A stretch of 41,384 bases of DNA from Centipeda periodontii DSM 2778 (GTDB lineage Bacteria; Bacillota; Negativicutes; Selenomonadales; Selenomonadaceae): NCBI RefSeq assembly GCF_000213975.1, contig NZ_GL892076.1, positions 1,811,713 to 1,853,096 on the forward strand, read 5' to 3'. Every line of letters begins with the position of its first letter. Within the stretch, counting starts at the first letter, position 1. Position numbers and translations under genes: made by a program. This document shows, piece after piece, positions 32,334 through 39,750 of the stretch. The notes beneath the pieces are model-generated. The model saw only the letters and a list, made by a program, of their open reading frames with translations, was not told where the DNA came from and searched no databases.

Positions 32334-32396
32334 AGGCCGGGGCAGACTAATAGCCATAGTACGTAAATTCGTACCTGCTATCATCTACCCCGGCCT
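32334..32396. repeat. 63-nt highly structured hairpin (G)
   Basis: AGGCCGGGG/CCCCGGCCT (9 bp), one C-A mismatch, AGA/TCT, an internal loop, ATAGC/GCTAT, an internal loop, GTACG/CGTAC, loop TAAATT. The base architecture (9 bp, single mismatch, 3 bp) matches hairpin F. There is no T-run on either side typical of a terminator. The rest of 32303-32473 shows no gene. Confidence 0.75.
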
Positions 32397-32473
32397 GTTA
32401 CGCCTTCGAACTGCACGGCGGGTAAATATTTAATCTTGTCTTTCGCCCCATACGCCTCTGATGGGAACGCATC

Positions 32474-32674
32474 TTAAAAATTGACCGCATATGACGGCAA
32501 TTCGCTCCTACAGACTTTGTCAATTATTTCATCCAAGTATGTATAGCCGACAATTGCTTTGTCCTTGCCGCTCCCTTGCACATAGGCAAGAGCGGCCTTT
32601 TTGTTAACCATAGCCAATTCGCCTTGTGGCTTCTTCTTGCCATGATGGGTATAAAGTATGCCATTCCCAATCAT
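32474..32674 (-). CDS. Hypothetical 66-residue protein
   Basis: Unassigned basic protein: MIGNGILYTHHGKKKPQGEL, AMVNKKAALAYVQGSGKDKA, IVGYTYLDEIIDKVCRSELP. Its ATG overlaps the stop of the XRE-type gene (ATGA), so it is co-translated with it and is likely a functional partner. Confidence 0.55.
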   Translation of the reverse strand: MIGNGILYTHHGKKKPQGELAMVNKKAALAYVQGSGKDKAIVGYTYLDEIIDKVCRSELPSYAVNF

Positions 32675-33549
32675 ATGTCTCCCCCTAACTTTATATCATC
32701 GATATTTATCAGCCAGTCATCATCTTCTGTAATTTTTCCATCTACAGGAACGGTGAAAAATTTTTCCATAGTGTCGCCGTTTTGTCTTGGGAAGATAAAT
32801 TCATCCACAATTTTGAGATTGTTTAAGTCGACAAAAATTAACGATACATCGCCCTTAAATTTTTGTTCGCCGTATTCAGCAATTATGTCCTTAAAGGTAT
32901 CAGCATCTAAAAGTACGTAAGAAAACCTCTGAGGAAGTTCTTCCTCCCAGAAGTAGCCAATAGTCGCATAACGAGAGAGGCGGTCAAAGAATCTGCGCCT
33001 ATTCATCATCTGAGCACGACGCCTGACCATTTCCTCTGAGGTATCATCATCTCTACGCGCCATAAAATGCGCCATCGGAACAACATCTATTGCCCACAGA
33101 CCATTTCCACCAAATGTATCACTCTCAAACACGATATCCGGCGTATATCCCATGGTTCTCGAAAGTCTGAATTGCCTTCTGAGAGGCACCGTAACGGTAG
33201 CTTGTACCCTACGATTCATCTCAGATATAAGAATTTCCGATACCGTACGCTCTTGAAAGCCAAAGTTATGTGGGCGAATACTTCCCGCCGGTACCATGCC
33301 GTTAGCATCCATAAGGTTTTCAAGAGCAACTCCGCTCGCTGGATCAGCATGTTCAAATATAGCCACCATTAATGCTTCCGAACTACCGCCCACTAGCTTT
33401 TTGTTGGCGATTCTCGAAAGAGTAGATGGATTTACATTGCACTCCTCGGCGAATTGCTTCATGGTTCTGTTAGGCCCCTTGGCAGCCTCAAGGTACTGTG
33501 CCAGTCGCTCTTTATCAACCGGCTTTCCGCGAGTATACTTTATTTGCAT
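32671..33549 (-). CDS. XRE-type HTH protein with large unknown C-terminal domain
   Basis: The 292-residue product has an N-terminal helix-turn-helix (residues about 10-60): KERLAQYLEAAKGPNRTMKQ, FAEECNVNPSTLSRIANKKL. The remaining 220 residues are unassigned (VQATVTVPLRRQFRLSRTMG, LWAIDVVPMAHFMARRDDDT, ERFSYVLL-like RFSYVLLDADTFKDII, DVSLIFVDLNNLKIVDEFIF) and have the alternating look of a PD-(D/E)XK or sensor domain, but I see no clear catalytic motif. CGGAGG precedes the ATG at 33549. It may be the element's repressor or part of an unknown system with the 66-residue protein. Confidence 0.6.
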   Translation of the reverse strand: MQIKYTRGKPVDKERLAQYLEAAKGPNRTMKQFAEECNVNPSTLSRIANKKLVGGSSEALMVAIFEHADPASGVALENLMDANGMVPAGSIRPHNFGFQERTVSEILISEMNRRVQATVTVPLRRQFRLSRTMGYTPDIVFESDTFGGNGLWAIDVVPMAHFMARRDDDTSEEMVRRRAQMMNRRRFFDRLSRYATIGYFWEEELPQRFSYVLLDADTFKDIIAEYGEQKFKGDVSLIFVDLNNLKIVDEFIFPRQNGDTMEKFFTVPVDGKITEDDDWLINIDDIKLGGDI

Positions 33550-33742
33550 GATTCGTCCTCCGATTTGCGAAGCTTTTTGCTTGTCTCACTTCTATATTTT
33601 GCATTATACATCATATACTCTTGCGTGTAAAGCAAAATTTATGCAATCCGTGCAATTTTTTTTTGGGGGGGAACTACTATTCTATTGATGGGCATTAACA
33701 GCCTTGAGACAGTTTACAATACTGCCCATGCCATCATTTGTT
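33550..33742. promoter_or_regulatory. Promoter region of the XRE-type gene with TTGCAT/ATGCAA arms and T9G7 tract
   Basis: No gene seen. A partial palindrome (TTGCAT about 33599, ATGCAA about 33641) around an AT-rich core could be the operator for the XRE-type protein. Nine T followed by seven G lie at 33656-33671. Confidence 0.4.
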
Positions 33743-34630
33743 TTACCTTCCCGCCATGCGGAAGAAGTCCGACAAGTCACTTACCTTAGTCTCCTCCTCA
33801 ATTTTCCGGCAAATTTCCGGGTTGGATTCAAGGAACTCATGGATTCGTTGATACCATACGGTGTATTCTGAGGCGATAGACTCGTACTCGATGGCATCAT
33901 CGGCACTCTTGGCTTCGTAGAGATTTTTGGCCTCGGCGTACCATAAAATTGCATTATATGCGCGTTCTTTTGCGTGAGCGTTAAATTTCTGAAGAATTTG
34001 CCCCAACACTGCGAAGTAGTCATCTTGCGACGAAATATCCTCCAACACTTCGTCGATGGTCTTGCCCTCAATGCTAATATCCCGCTCCTTTCCTCGAAGG
34101 GCATACGACCTTGAGCCATCCTCCGCCCTTACCACCATATCGGCTATGCCAATGGTATGGGCGAGTGCGAGAGAATTGTTGCGGAAGTCCTCCAAAGCTC
34201 GAGTAATCTCCGATACATGAACTGCGGTAGGATATTTGATGGCCGCCGCCACGGTAGCAAGCCATTCATTCATGGTCACTTCGTCCGTTTCCCCGCAAAT
34301 GCACGGTTGCATTATAAGTAGCTTCATGCAATTATAAAGCAAAATCGCCTTGTAGGAGTTGTCGGTGTTCACTTTACCGTTGAACCAGTCAGCTATAATA
34401 TTGTTCTCTTCATCATTAACGGCCTCCATAAGAATGTTCCGTATAACGGGGGCGTCAGTCCACGGGACTACATTTTTCCCCTTGATCTTAAATTCCTGCC
34501 GGTCGCAGAGAACGAGCTTTTGCTGGAGCGTTGCATATTTCATTCTCAAAAGCCGCTCTTTGGCATCCTTGTAGTTCTCCCATCCGTACCGATTTATAAT
34601 GTCCGCATAAATATCTGTCATTTTGACCAT
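33743..34630 (-). CDS. Unknown 295-residue protein
   Basis: Unassigned. It starts MVKMTDIYADIINRYGWENY and is mostly helical: KEAR-like AKERLLRMKYATLQQKLVLC, NSYKAILLYNCMKLLIMQPC, CGETDEVTMNEWLATVAAAI, then HAKERAYNAILWYAEAKNLY and a C-terminal YTVWYQRIHEFLESNPEICR. No enzymatic motif or membrane helix is seen. The ATG at 34630 is preferred to the GTG at 34633; GGGAGG lies upstream. It may be co-expressed with the XRE-type gene although 190 bases separate them. Confidence 0.55.
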   Translation of the reverse strand: MVKMTDIYADIINRYGWENYKDAKERLLRMKYATLQQKLVLCDRQEFKIKGKNVVPWTDAPVIRNILMEAVNDEENNIIADWFNGKVNTDNSYKAILLYNCMKLLIMQPCICGETDEVTMNEWLATVAAAIKYPTAVHVSEITRALEDFRNNSLALAHTIGIADMVVRAEDGSRSYALRGKERDISIEGKTIDEVLEDISSQDDYFAVLGQILQKFNAHAKERAYNAILWYAEAKNLYEAKSADDAIEYESIASEYTVWYQRIHEFLESNPEICRKIEEETKVSDLSDFFRMAGR

Positions 34631-34751
34631 CACGGTCGCCTCCCTGTCGTTTGATGTAGTTATCTTAACACAGCCATGAAACTATAGCGAGGAAATCAAA
34701 ACGCCCATTCTGATTCCGCAGACAACCGAGACAATCCGTAGATGCTCATAC

Positions 34752-34780
34752 AAAAAGAGCGAAGGGCACTCCCTCGCTCT
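34752..34780 (-). terminator. Intrinsic terminator after the res fragment
   Basis: On the minus strand AGAGCGAGGG, loop AGTG, CCCTTCGCTCT is followed by TTTTTG. It lies eight bases past the stop of the type III res fragment and was probably the end of that operon. The rest of 34634-34788 shows no gene. Confidence 0.85.
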
Positions 34781-34788
34781 CTTCCTTA

Positions 34789-35030
34789 TTAAATCTCGTG
34801 CATGAAGTCCGAGAAATCATCTATGGGCATAAACTGCGCTTTCTCTCCCAAAGCGGCGAAGTGTGCCTTGCCGCAGCGAATTTTGGCACCCTCCGTGGGG
34901 CGCAAGTCCTCCTGCAGCGTACTGCCCTTGGTCTCAAGTACAAAGTACAGCTTTTTCTCGCCGTGGTTCGTTGTAAAAAAGACCAATAACATCTCTGAAG
35001 TTCTCTGCTGCACCAAGCATAATCCACACG
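34789..35030 (-). pseudogene. C-terminal fragment of a type III restriction enzyme Res subunit
   Basis: About 70 in-frame codons end at a TAA at 34789. NHGEKKLYFVLETKGSTLQE, then DLRPTEGAKIRCGKAHFAAL matches the C-terminal nuclease block of type III Res proteins (the V-x-E-T-K segment carries the PD-(D/E)XK Glu/Lys). All the helicase domain (about 800-900 residues) is missing. It is on the same strand as, and downstream of, the mod fragment at 40018-40498, as expected of one original mod-res operon. Confidence 0.75.
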
Positions 35031-35044
35031 CTAAAGAGCCAACC

Positions 35045-35446
35045 ATCCCCCATAATTACAATCCTGTCCAAAACTCCTATGCGGCACTTTGGCATGAATA
35101 TGGCGAGGTAAAGTCTGCCATCGCCTTGAAACGGGTTATGCGGCACATACTGGACTATTACTTCCTGCAGATCAGCGGCTTCGAAGGGCACGTTCTCCGC
35201 GAACGCATCTTCAAGGACGAAACCGTATTCAACGATGCTGACGGGAACAGAGATGAAGAGCTTGTCCAATCCATCAATGCGTTATTGCAATATGTCGGCT
35301 CTGACACACAGGGATTTAATGCAGGATTCGATTATGTGGAAGATACCGAAGATATTCAAAGCCTCAAGTCTACCTTTGAGAAAGTGTTTGAGATTATGGG
35401 GCAAGATCAGCACTACCGCATGATGATGGAAACGGTGAGATCATAA
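35045..35446 (+). pseudogene. C-terminal fragment of an AAA_13-type ATPase (RloC/PrrC-like)
   Basis: The frame to the TAA at 35446 reads HNYNPVQNSYAALWHEYGEV, then IALKRVMRHILDYYFLQISG and LKSTFEKVFEIMGQDQHYRM, resembling the C-terminal end of AAA_13-type ATPases such as those of the anticodon-nuclease group. The Walker A half is missing. The fragment starts abruptly against the res fragment near 35040 in opposite orientation, so this is a recombination junction between two dead defence genes. Confidence 0.6.
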
Positions 35447-35511
35447 AATATGCAGTGCTTGATTACACTCGATATCCCCTTCTGTGTCCAGTTTTAGTAT
35501 ACCACTTCAGA

Positions 35512-35726
35512 AGCGAGAATCCCTCACGGTGTAGTGCCTGTATTTGCCCCCTTTCATCAAGGGTAAGGTGCTTTCCCGATTTACGAACAGCTTCCGTTGT
35601 GGTAGAATGGGCGTAATCCATAGTGATTGCTCCTTTGCTGATGTTTTGTAGCGGAACCATTATAGCACGGGATGTCACTAAGGATTTTATTTTTGTTTAG
35701 CTGTTCAACTTCATTTTACAACGAAC
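35512..35726 (-). mobile_element. IS30 fragment: element end plus first 37 transposase codons
   Basis: The stretch matches 400-616 with only scattered substitutions. The transposase start is at 35621 (MDYAHSTTTEAVRKSGKHLT) and similarity ends after HREGFSL at about 35512. Beyond that, the sequence at 35490-35511 (tgtgtccagttttagtatac) may be the end of yet another IS. The outer end at 35726 lies three bases from the left 46-bp repeat. Confidence 0.8.
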
Positions 35727-35729
35727 CAT

Positions 35730-35775
35730 CTAAAATCCTTGCGAAGAAGTTGTCAACTTTATTTATACAACATCA
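35730..35775 (+). repeat. Left copy of a perfect 46-bp inverted repeat
   Basis: The 46 bases beginning CTAAAATCCTTGCGAAGAAG and ending TTTATACAACATCA are exactly the reverse complement of 41052-41097. Matching stops at base 35776 inside and at 35729 outside. It flanks the R-M genes and directly follows an IS30 end. Confidence 0.9.
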
Positions 35776-35827
35776 ATGCTTTCTCTTCAATAATTGCTGA
35801 CATAGGAATAAAAAACTCGACCTGATA

Positions 35828-35861
35828 TTAGGTTGATTTTAGGTTGAAATTGTTCTATAAT
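35828..35861 (+). promoter_or_regulatory. Promoter and direct-repeat operator of the R-M controller/methylase
   Basis: -35 TTGATT (35833-35838), 17-base spacer, -10 TATAAT (35856-35861). Two direct repeats TTAGGTTGA (35828-35836 and 35839-35847, 11 bases apart) overlap the -35 and spacer. The start codon of the AbrB-like gene is 28 bases downstream of the -10. Confidence 0.75.
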
Positions 35862-35889
35862 TAGGGCGACATCAGAAAGGAGACCTCTC

Positions 35890-36087
35890 ATGAAAAACAA
35901 CCTCATCTATCTTGATTCTTATACTCTTCAACAAGATATGCGTATACGCCTTCCAAAAAGCGTTTTAGCCAATATGAATGTCGAAAAAGGAAAGACCAAA
36001 TTAGACATTTTCTTCGATAAGGATAATAACGCTCTGATCCTTATACCAGAGATTATGCAGGAGGTCAACATTGAAGAAGATCAATGA
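35890..36087 (+). CDS. AbrB/SpoVT-type small DNA-binding protein (likely R-M controller)
   Basis: The 65-residue product contains a swapped-hairpin AbrB-like motif: MRIRLPKSVLANMNVEKGKT, KLDIFFDKDNNALILIPEI. It starts MKNNLIYLDSYTLQQD and has AGAAAGGAG before the ATG at 35890. Its end overlaps the methyltransferase start by 17 bases, so the two are translationally coupled. The direct repeats over its own promoter would suit autoregulation, as done by C proteins in other R-M systems. It could instead be an orphan antitoxin-like protein, but no toxin is beside it. Confidence 0.7.
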   Translation: MKNNLIYLDSYTLQQDMRIRLPKSVLANMNVEKGKTKLDIFFDKDNNALILIPEIMQEVNIEEDQ

Positions 36088-38089
36088 CACCCAAAGTATT
36101 CGGATAGAACGTATCTGGTCAATGCCAAATAAAAACACTTTTGAGACTCCGCCCATCAAGGCCCTTCTCGAAGAGGAGGTGGATCTTAGTAAGTATTGGA
36201 TTGACCCCTTTGCTAACAGAAATAAAATCGCAAGCGTCACAAACGATCTTAATCTGGAATACGATACAGATTACCATTTAGATGCCCTTGATTTTTTGAA
36301 ACTATTTGATGATTCATCTGTCGATGGTGTGTTGTATGATCCCCCATATTCACCAAGACAGGTGAGTGAATGCTATAACGATATGGGTTATACGGTCACA
36401 TGGGACACGACCAAGGCATCGTTTTGGGGAAACCATAAGCGTGAAATATCCCGCATTGTAAAAATCGGCGGCAAAGTTATAACATTTGGTTGGAATAGCG
36501 GTGGAATTGGATACAAGTATGGCTTCGAGATTGAACGGATTTTGCTTGTTCCTCATGGAGGATGGCACAACGATACGATTTGCACTATTGAGGTAAAAAC
36601 GCATGAAGGAGAATACCGCAAAAAGAGTGCTGAATCGAAAGAAGTAAAAAATGAAGGTACTATGATCACGTCTACAGATAAATTGCTGATAGAAAAACTG
36701 AAAACTCTCCCCATTGAGTATTGGGATTTCAAAGAGGACGATACAAAGGAATATACACACGGACTCCACAATTATCCAGCAATGATGGTTTGCCCGATTA
36801 GTCGCAATATAATCAGATTAGTTAAGGAGCTCCAGCCAGTCCACGCATTATTTGACCCCTTCGCCGGATCAGGAACAGTTTTAGTAGAGGGGATGCTTAG
36901 TGGTATAGAAACTGTTGCAGGAAACGATATTAATCCACTGGCGTTGCTGCTAACAAAAGTTAAAACGACTCCCATTCAGCATGACCTTCTCGTAAAAGAA
37001 ACCGATTCCCTTTTGTCGCATATATCTTCCCGCAGAAGCGAATTATCGTGGGCTATAGATGCGATTGATTCCTATATCATCGATACCCTTGGTTTGGATG
37101 TCGCTGATAAGAAAGGCTGGGGGGATGAAGCTCCTAAATACTTGGAACGATTCTGTGAAGAAAAAAAGCTGGATATCAAAGTCCCAGATTTCAAAAACCT
37201 TGGATACTGGCTTCGTCCCCGTGTTGTTCTTGAGCTCTCAATTATTAAATCTGAGATTGAGAAGATTCAAGACAAGGATGTTCGTGATTTTGTCTTTATA
37301 GCCTTAAGTGAGAGTATTCGTTTTGTCTCTAACCGACGCAATGGAGAATTTAAAATGTTTCGTATGCCGGCAGCCAAAGTGCAAACGTTTAGCCCAGATA
37401 CTTTTAGTGAGTTCAAAAAAATATTGATTAGAAACATCGACAAAATGCAAGACTTCTACGAGGCTCTTGAGAGAGAAAACGCACATCCTAAAGTGTCGAT
37501 TTTCAGGAATGATGCCTGCACCTTAACAGACGCTCCAGATGACACCTACGATCTTATCATTACCTCCCCTCCTTATGGTGATAGCCGCACGACAGTTGCT
37601 TACGGAGAGTATAGCCGACTTTCACTACAGTGGATTAACCTTTTTGCTCTCACAGAAAAAGAGATCATGCGTGTGGACAGATCTTTAATGGGCGGAAAAA
37701 AATATAGGAATGGCTTTGAGTTTGCCTTACAGAGTCCTACCCTGAGAGAATCTTTAGATCGAATCAAAGACTCAGACATTGAACGTGCAGGAGATGTATA
37801 TAGTTTCTATGTAGACCTTGATGCCTCTCTTAAGAGCGTAGCAATGAAGACACGTTCCGGAGGTTATCAGTTCTGGGTGGTTGGGAACAGAACAGTTAAA
37901 AATGAGCTTCTAAAAACGGATGTCATTATAACTGAGCTGGCTCCTCAATATGGATTAACACCAATATTTACGGTTGACAGAAATATTCCCAACAAGGTAA
38001 TGCCTTCTCAGAATTCACCTACAAATGTTAGTGGAGCTACTAGTTCCACTATAACAATGGAACATATCATTATCCTTCGTAAAAATTAA
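36071..38089 (+). CDS. Two-domain DNA methyltransferase (N4-cytosine/N6-adenine), type II R-M
   Basis: The 672-residue protein carries two amino-methyltransferase units. Unit 1 (about 60-180) has VDGVLYDPPYSPRQVSE (DPPY 90-93) and KIGGKVITFGWNSGGIGYKY. Unit 2 (about 200-670) has motif I ALFDPFAGSGTVLVEGM (264-269) and motif IV DLIITSPPYGDSRTTVAYGE (498-503); TSPPY is typical of N4-cytosine enzymes such as the MvaI/BcnI partners. A TTG at 36071 after AGGAGGT is the likely start. An internal ATG at codon 198 (36662), preceded by GAAGG, could release unit 2 alone. It converges on the two endonuclease genes and should protect their site; one unit per strand is plausible. Confidence 0.88.
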   Translation: MKKINDTQSIRIERIWSMPNKNTFETPPIKALLEEEVDLSKYWIDPFANRNKIASVTNDLNLEYDTDYHLDALDFLKLFDDSSVDGVLYDPPYSPRQVSECYNDMGYTVTWDTTKASFWGNHKREISRIVKIGGKVITFGWNSGGIGYKYGFEIERILLVPHGGWHNDTICTIEVKTHEGEYRKKSAESKEVKNEGTMITSTDKLLIEKLKTLPIEYWDFKEDDTKEYTHGLHNYPAMMVCPISRNIIRLVKELQPVHALFDPFAGSGTVLVEGMLSGIETVAGNDINPLALLLTKVKTTPIQHDLLVKETDSLLSHISSRRSELSWAIDAIDSYIIDTLGLDVADKKGWGDEAPKYLERFCEEKKLDIKVPDFKNLGYWLRPRVVLELSIIKSEIEKIQDKDVRDFVFIALSESIRFVSNRRNGEFKMFRMPAAKVQTFSPDTFSEFKKILIRNIDKMQDFYEALERENAHPKVSIFRNDACTLTDAPDDTYDLIITSPPYGDSRTTVAYGEYSRLSLQWINLFALTEKEIMRVDRSLMGGKKYRNGFEFALQSPTLRESLDRIKDSDIERAGDVYSFYVDLDASLKSVAMKTRSGGYQFWVVGNRTVKNELLKTDVIITELAPQYGLTPIFTVDRNIPNKVMPSQNSPTNVSGATSSTITMEHIIILRKN

Positions 38090-38094
38090 AATCC

Positions 38095-38128
38095 GAGCTC
38101 CACTAAGGCACTTATCTTAGTGGAGCTC
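38095..38128. terminator. Bidirectional terminator between methylase and endonuclease genes
   Basis: GAGCTCCACTAAG (38095-38107) and CTTAGTGGAGCTC (38116-38128) form a perfect 13-bp stem with an eight-base loop. AAAAT and ATTTT on the two sides extend it and give T-rich tails in both directions. Confidence 0.85.
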
Positions 38129-38133
38129 GAATT

Positions 38134-38916
38134 TTAAAGGAGCTTTTTCTTTTCGTCAAAGCATTCATCGAGTTTCTTGGAAGAAACCCTTATTGCAGTT
38201 CCGTTGTCGTGTGGCTTTCCTTTTCGCGCTCCAGAAGCATAGACACCCAGTCGAATATCTACATCTAGTTCACCAGATTTTAATCCTTCTATCATTCTCT
38301 CTGCATTAAAGTCTCCCAAGCTGTATGCTTCACTGTAATGAAAAGACTCGGATCCATCATCTTCCTTCTTCACTTCTGCTTGAACATGGTAGAGCTTTTG
38401 GGAAGGATACTTTTTATCGAAGGCTTTCTTGAGTTGCTCTTGTTCCCAGTATACATCTTCGAGGATTCCGTCTTTTGCGTGTTCTAAGTATAACCGATCG
38501 TCCTGTGCAGTCAGCTTTAAGAACGGTTCACCATCAAGAGTGTTAAAATCTCGCCCGTTTACTTGGGTGTGAAGAATATTGATATTCGGATTTAAGGCTC
38601 TTGATTCATCGGTTTGATACCCATATCGAGATCGGAGCACACGAGAATTTACCCCACGCTTTTTGGGGGCTTTTGTAAAAAGAGTGAGCTTGCTATTTGA
38701 ATCTCTACGTGTAGCTTTAAGCTCAACTTCACCGAGATCCGCAGCTTGAACAGAATTTTCTACTACCCCAAGCTCATCTTCAAGTGTTTTGCCAACACCA
38801 GTATCTCCGGCTCGGTGTGACGGGATGAACCCTTTCTTTTCAACTTGCTCAATAGCTTCTTTGAATTTGTCGTCTGAAGTTAAATCACCCGTTACAAAGA
38901 TTTTTCTATCTGCCAT
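38134..38916 (-). CDS. MvaI/BcnI-family type II restriction endonuclease (copy A)
   Basis: The 260-residue enzyme shows the family block SHRAGDTGVGKTLEDELGVV followed by ENSVQAADLGEVELKATRRD with the PD-(D/E)XK site D60-x4-E65-x-K67, then SKLTLFTKAPKKRGV. The C-terminal half has KDGILEDVYWEQEQLKKAFD, HYSEAYSLGDFNAERMIEGL and GKPHDNGTAIRV. MvaI and BcnI are monomers of similar size that cut one strand at a time within CC(W/S)GG-type sites. This copy is clearly paralogous to copy B yet diverged. GAGGAG precedes the ATG; 20 bases separate it from copy B's stop, so the two are co-transcribed. Confidence 0.9.
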   Translation of the reverse strand: MADRKIFVTGDLTSDDKFKEAIEQVEKKGFIPSHRAGDTGVGKTLEDELGVVENSVQAADLGEVELKATRRDSNSKLTLFTKAPKKRGVNSRVLRSRYGYQTDESRALNPNINILHTQVNGRDFNTLDGEPFLKLTAQDDRLYLEHAKDGILEDVYWEQEQLKKAFDKKYPSQKLYHVQAEVKKEDDGSESFHYSEAYSLGDFNAERMIEGLKSGELDVDIRLGVYASGARKGKPHDNGTAIRVSSKKLDECFDEKKKLL

Positions 38917-38936
38917 TGGCTGACTCCTCGTTGTTT

Positions 38937-39668
38937 TTATACGATTCTCCTGTTAATCTTAAACAGGAGCGGTTGATCGCTTTCTTTGATCCGGAATCCT
39001 GTTCCATGGTCGTGGGTCCGACCATTTTTGACTCCACCATGATACTGACCAATTCGCAAGTCTATGTATATCTTTCCTTGCTCAAGCAGATCGACAAAGG
39101 CCTCGTAGTTAAAGCCTGCGACTTCATATGCCTCAACAAAACGAAATTCCTCGCTTGCTCCTTTACCTCTTGATTGCGCTTTTGCGTAAACAAACTTATT
39201 CTTGTATTTCTTTTCAAAGGCGTTTTTCAACTGATCCCGTGTCCAATAAGCGTATTCGATGCCGTCTTCAGCAATAATGGAAATTTTTTCTGACCCACAC
39301 ACAACCTTTAAACTGCGTCCTGTGTCAGCAATTGAAACAAAGCGGTCAGCAGAAAGCGTGGAATGAAGAACTTTTTCACCATTATCGTATGCATCACTTG
39401 AATAGCCAAATGTCATCCGTAGTGTGTTGGCAGCACCTTGCGGTTGAGGTGTTTTTGTGAAAATGGTAAGCATACTGTTGGAATCCAGTCTGCAGGATTT
39501 CAATTCGTAGTCACCAAAGTCTGGGGCATTAATATTATTCTCGACAATGCCAAGAAGATCCTCCAGCGTCTTTCCTATTCCGGTAGGTCCTGATCGATGC
39601 GTTCTAATCCAGCCTTTGCTACAAATCTTTGAGTACTTCCTCACAAAATCGTCCAGTGTATAAATCAT
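38937..39668 (-). CDS. MvaI/BcnI-family type II restriction endonuclease (copy B)
   Basis: The 243-residue product is close in size to the known family members. THRSGPTGIGKTLEDLLGIV, then ENNINAPDFGDYELKSCRLD carries D50-x4-E55-x-K57, followed by SMLTIFTKTPQPQG; the C-terminal half has EDGIEYAYWTRDQLKNAFEK, FVEAYEVAGFNYEAFVDLLE and GRTHDHGTGFRI. All catalytic positions are kept, so both copies should be active. TGGAGG precedes the ATG at 39668. It is the first gene of the endonuclease operon, with a perfect small hairpin in its leader (39712-39730). Confidence 0.9.
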   Translation of the reverse strand: MIYTLDDFVRKYSKICSKGWIRTHRSGPTGIGKTLEDLLGIVENNINAPDFGDYELKSCRLDSNSMLTIFTKTPQPQGAANTLRMTFGYSSDAYDNGEKVLHSTLSADRFVSIADTGRSLKVVCGSEKISIIAEDGIEYAYWTRDQLKNAFEKKYKNKFVYAKAQSRGKGASEEFRFVEAYEVAGFNYEAFVDLLEQGKIYIDLRIGQYHGGVKNGRTHDHGTGFRIKESDQPLLFKINRRIV

Positions 39669-39711
39669 GATAAACCTCCATCTTTTGATTATCGCTTTAA
39701 GAGAGATACAG

Positions 39712-39730
39712 CCTGCTGTCGTACAGCAGG
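39712..39730 (-). promoter_or_regulatory. Perfect palindrome in the leader of the endonuclease operon
   Basis: CCTGCTGT, loop of three, ACAGCAGG, about 44 bases before the copy B start on the minus strand. It lacks a T-run, so an operator or mRNA structure is more likely than a terminator. Confidence 0.5.
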
Positions 39731-39750
39731 TCTGTTCCTCTTATTTTGTT

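Noticed and set aside
34802-35446. Intact 214-codon plus-strand gene
   Set aside because: Its first 80 codons are the antisense of the res fragment; only the part after about 35045 looks like a real protein, and that is the tail of a larger ATPase.
35730-35775. 46-bp repeat as a promoter pair
   Set aside because: TTGTCA and TATACA-like words in it are only about 9 bases apart, so it is not a usual sigma-70 promoter.
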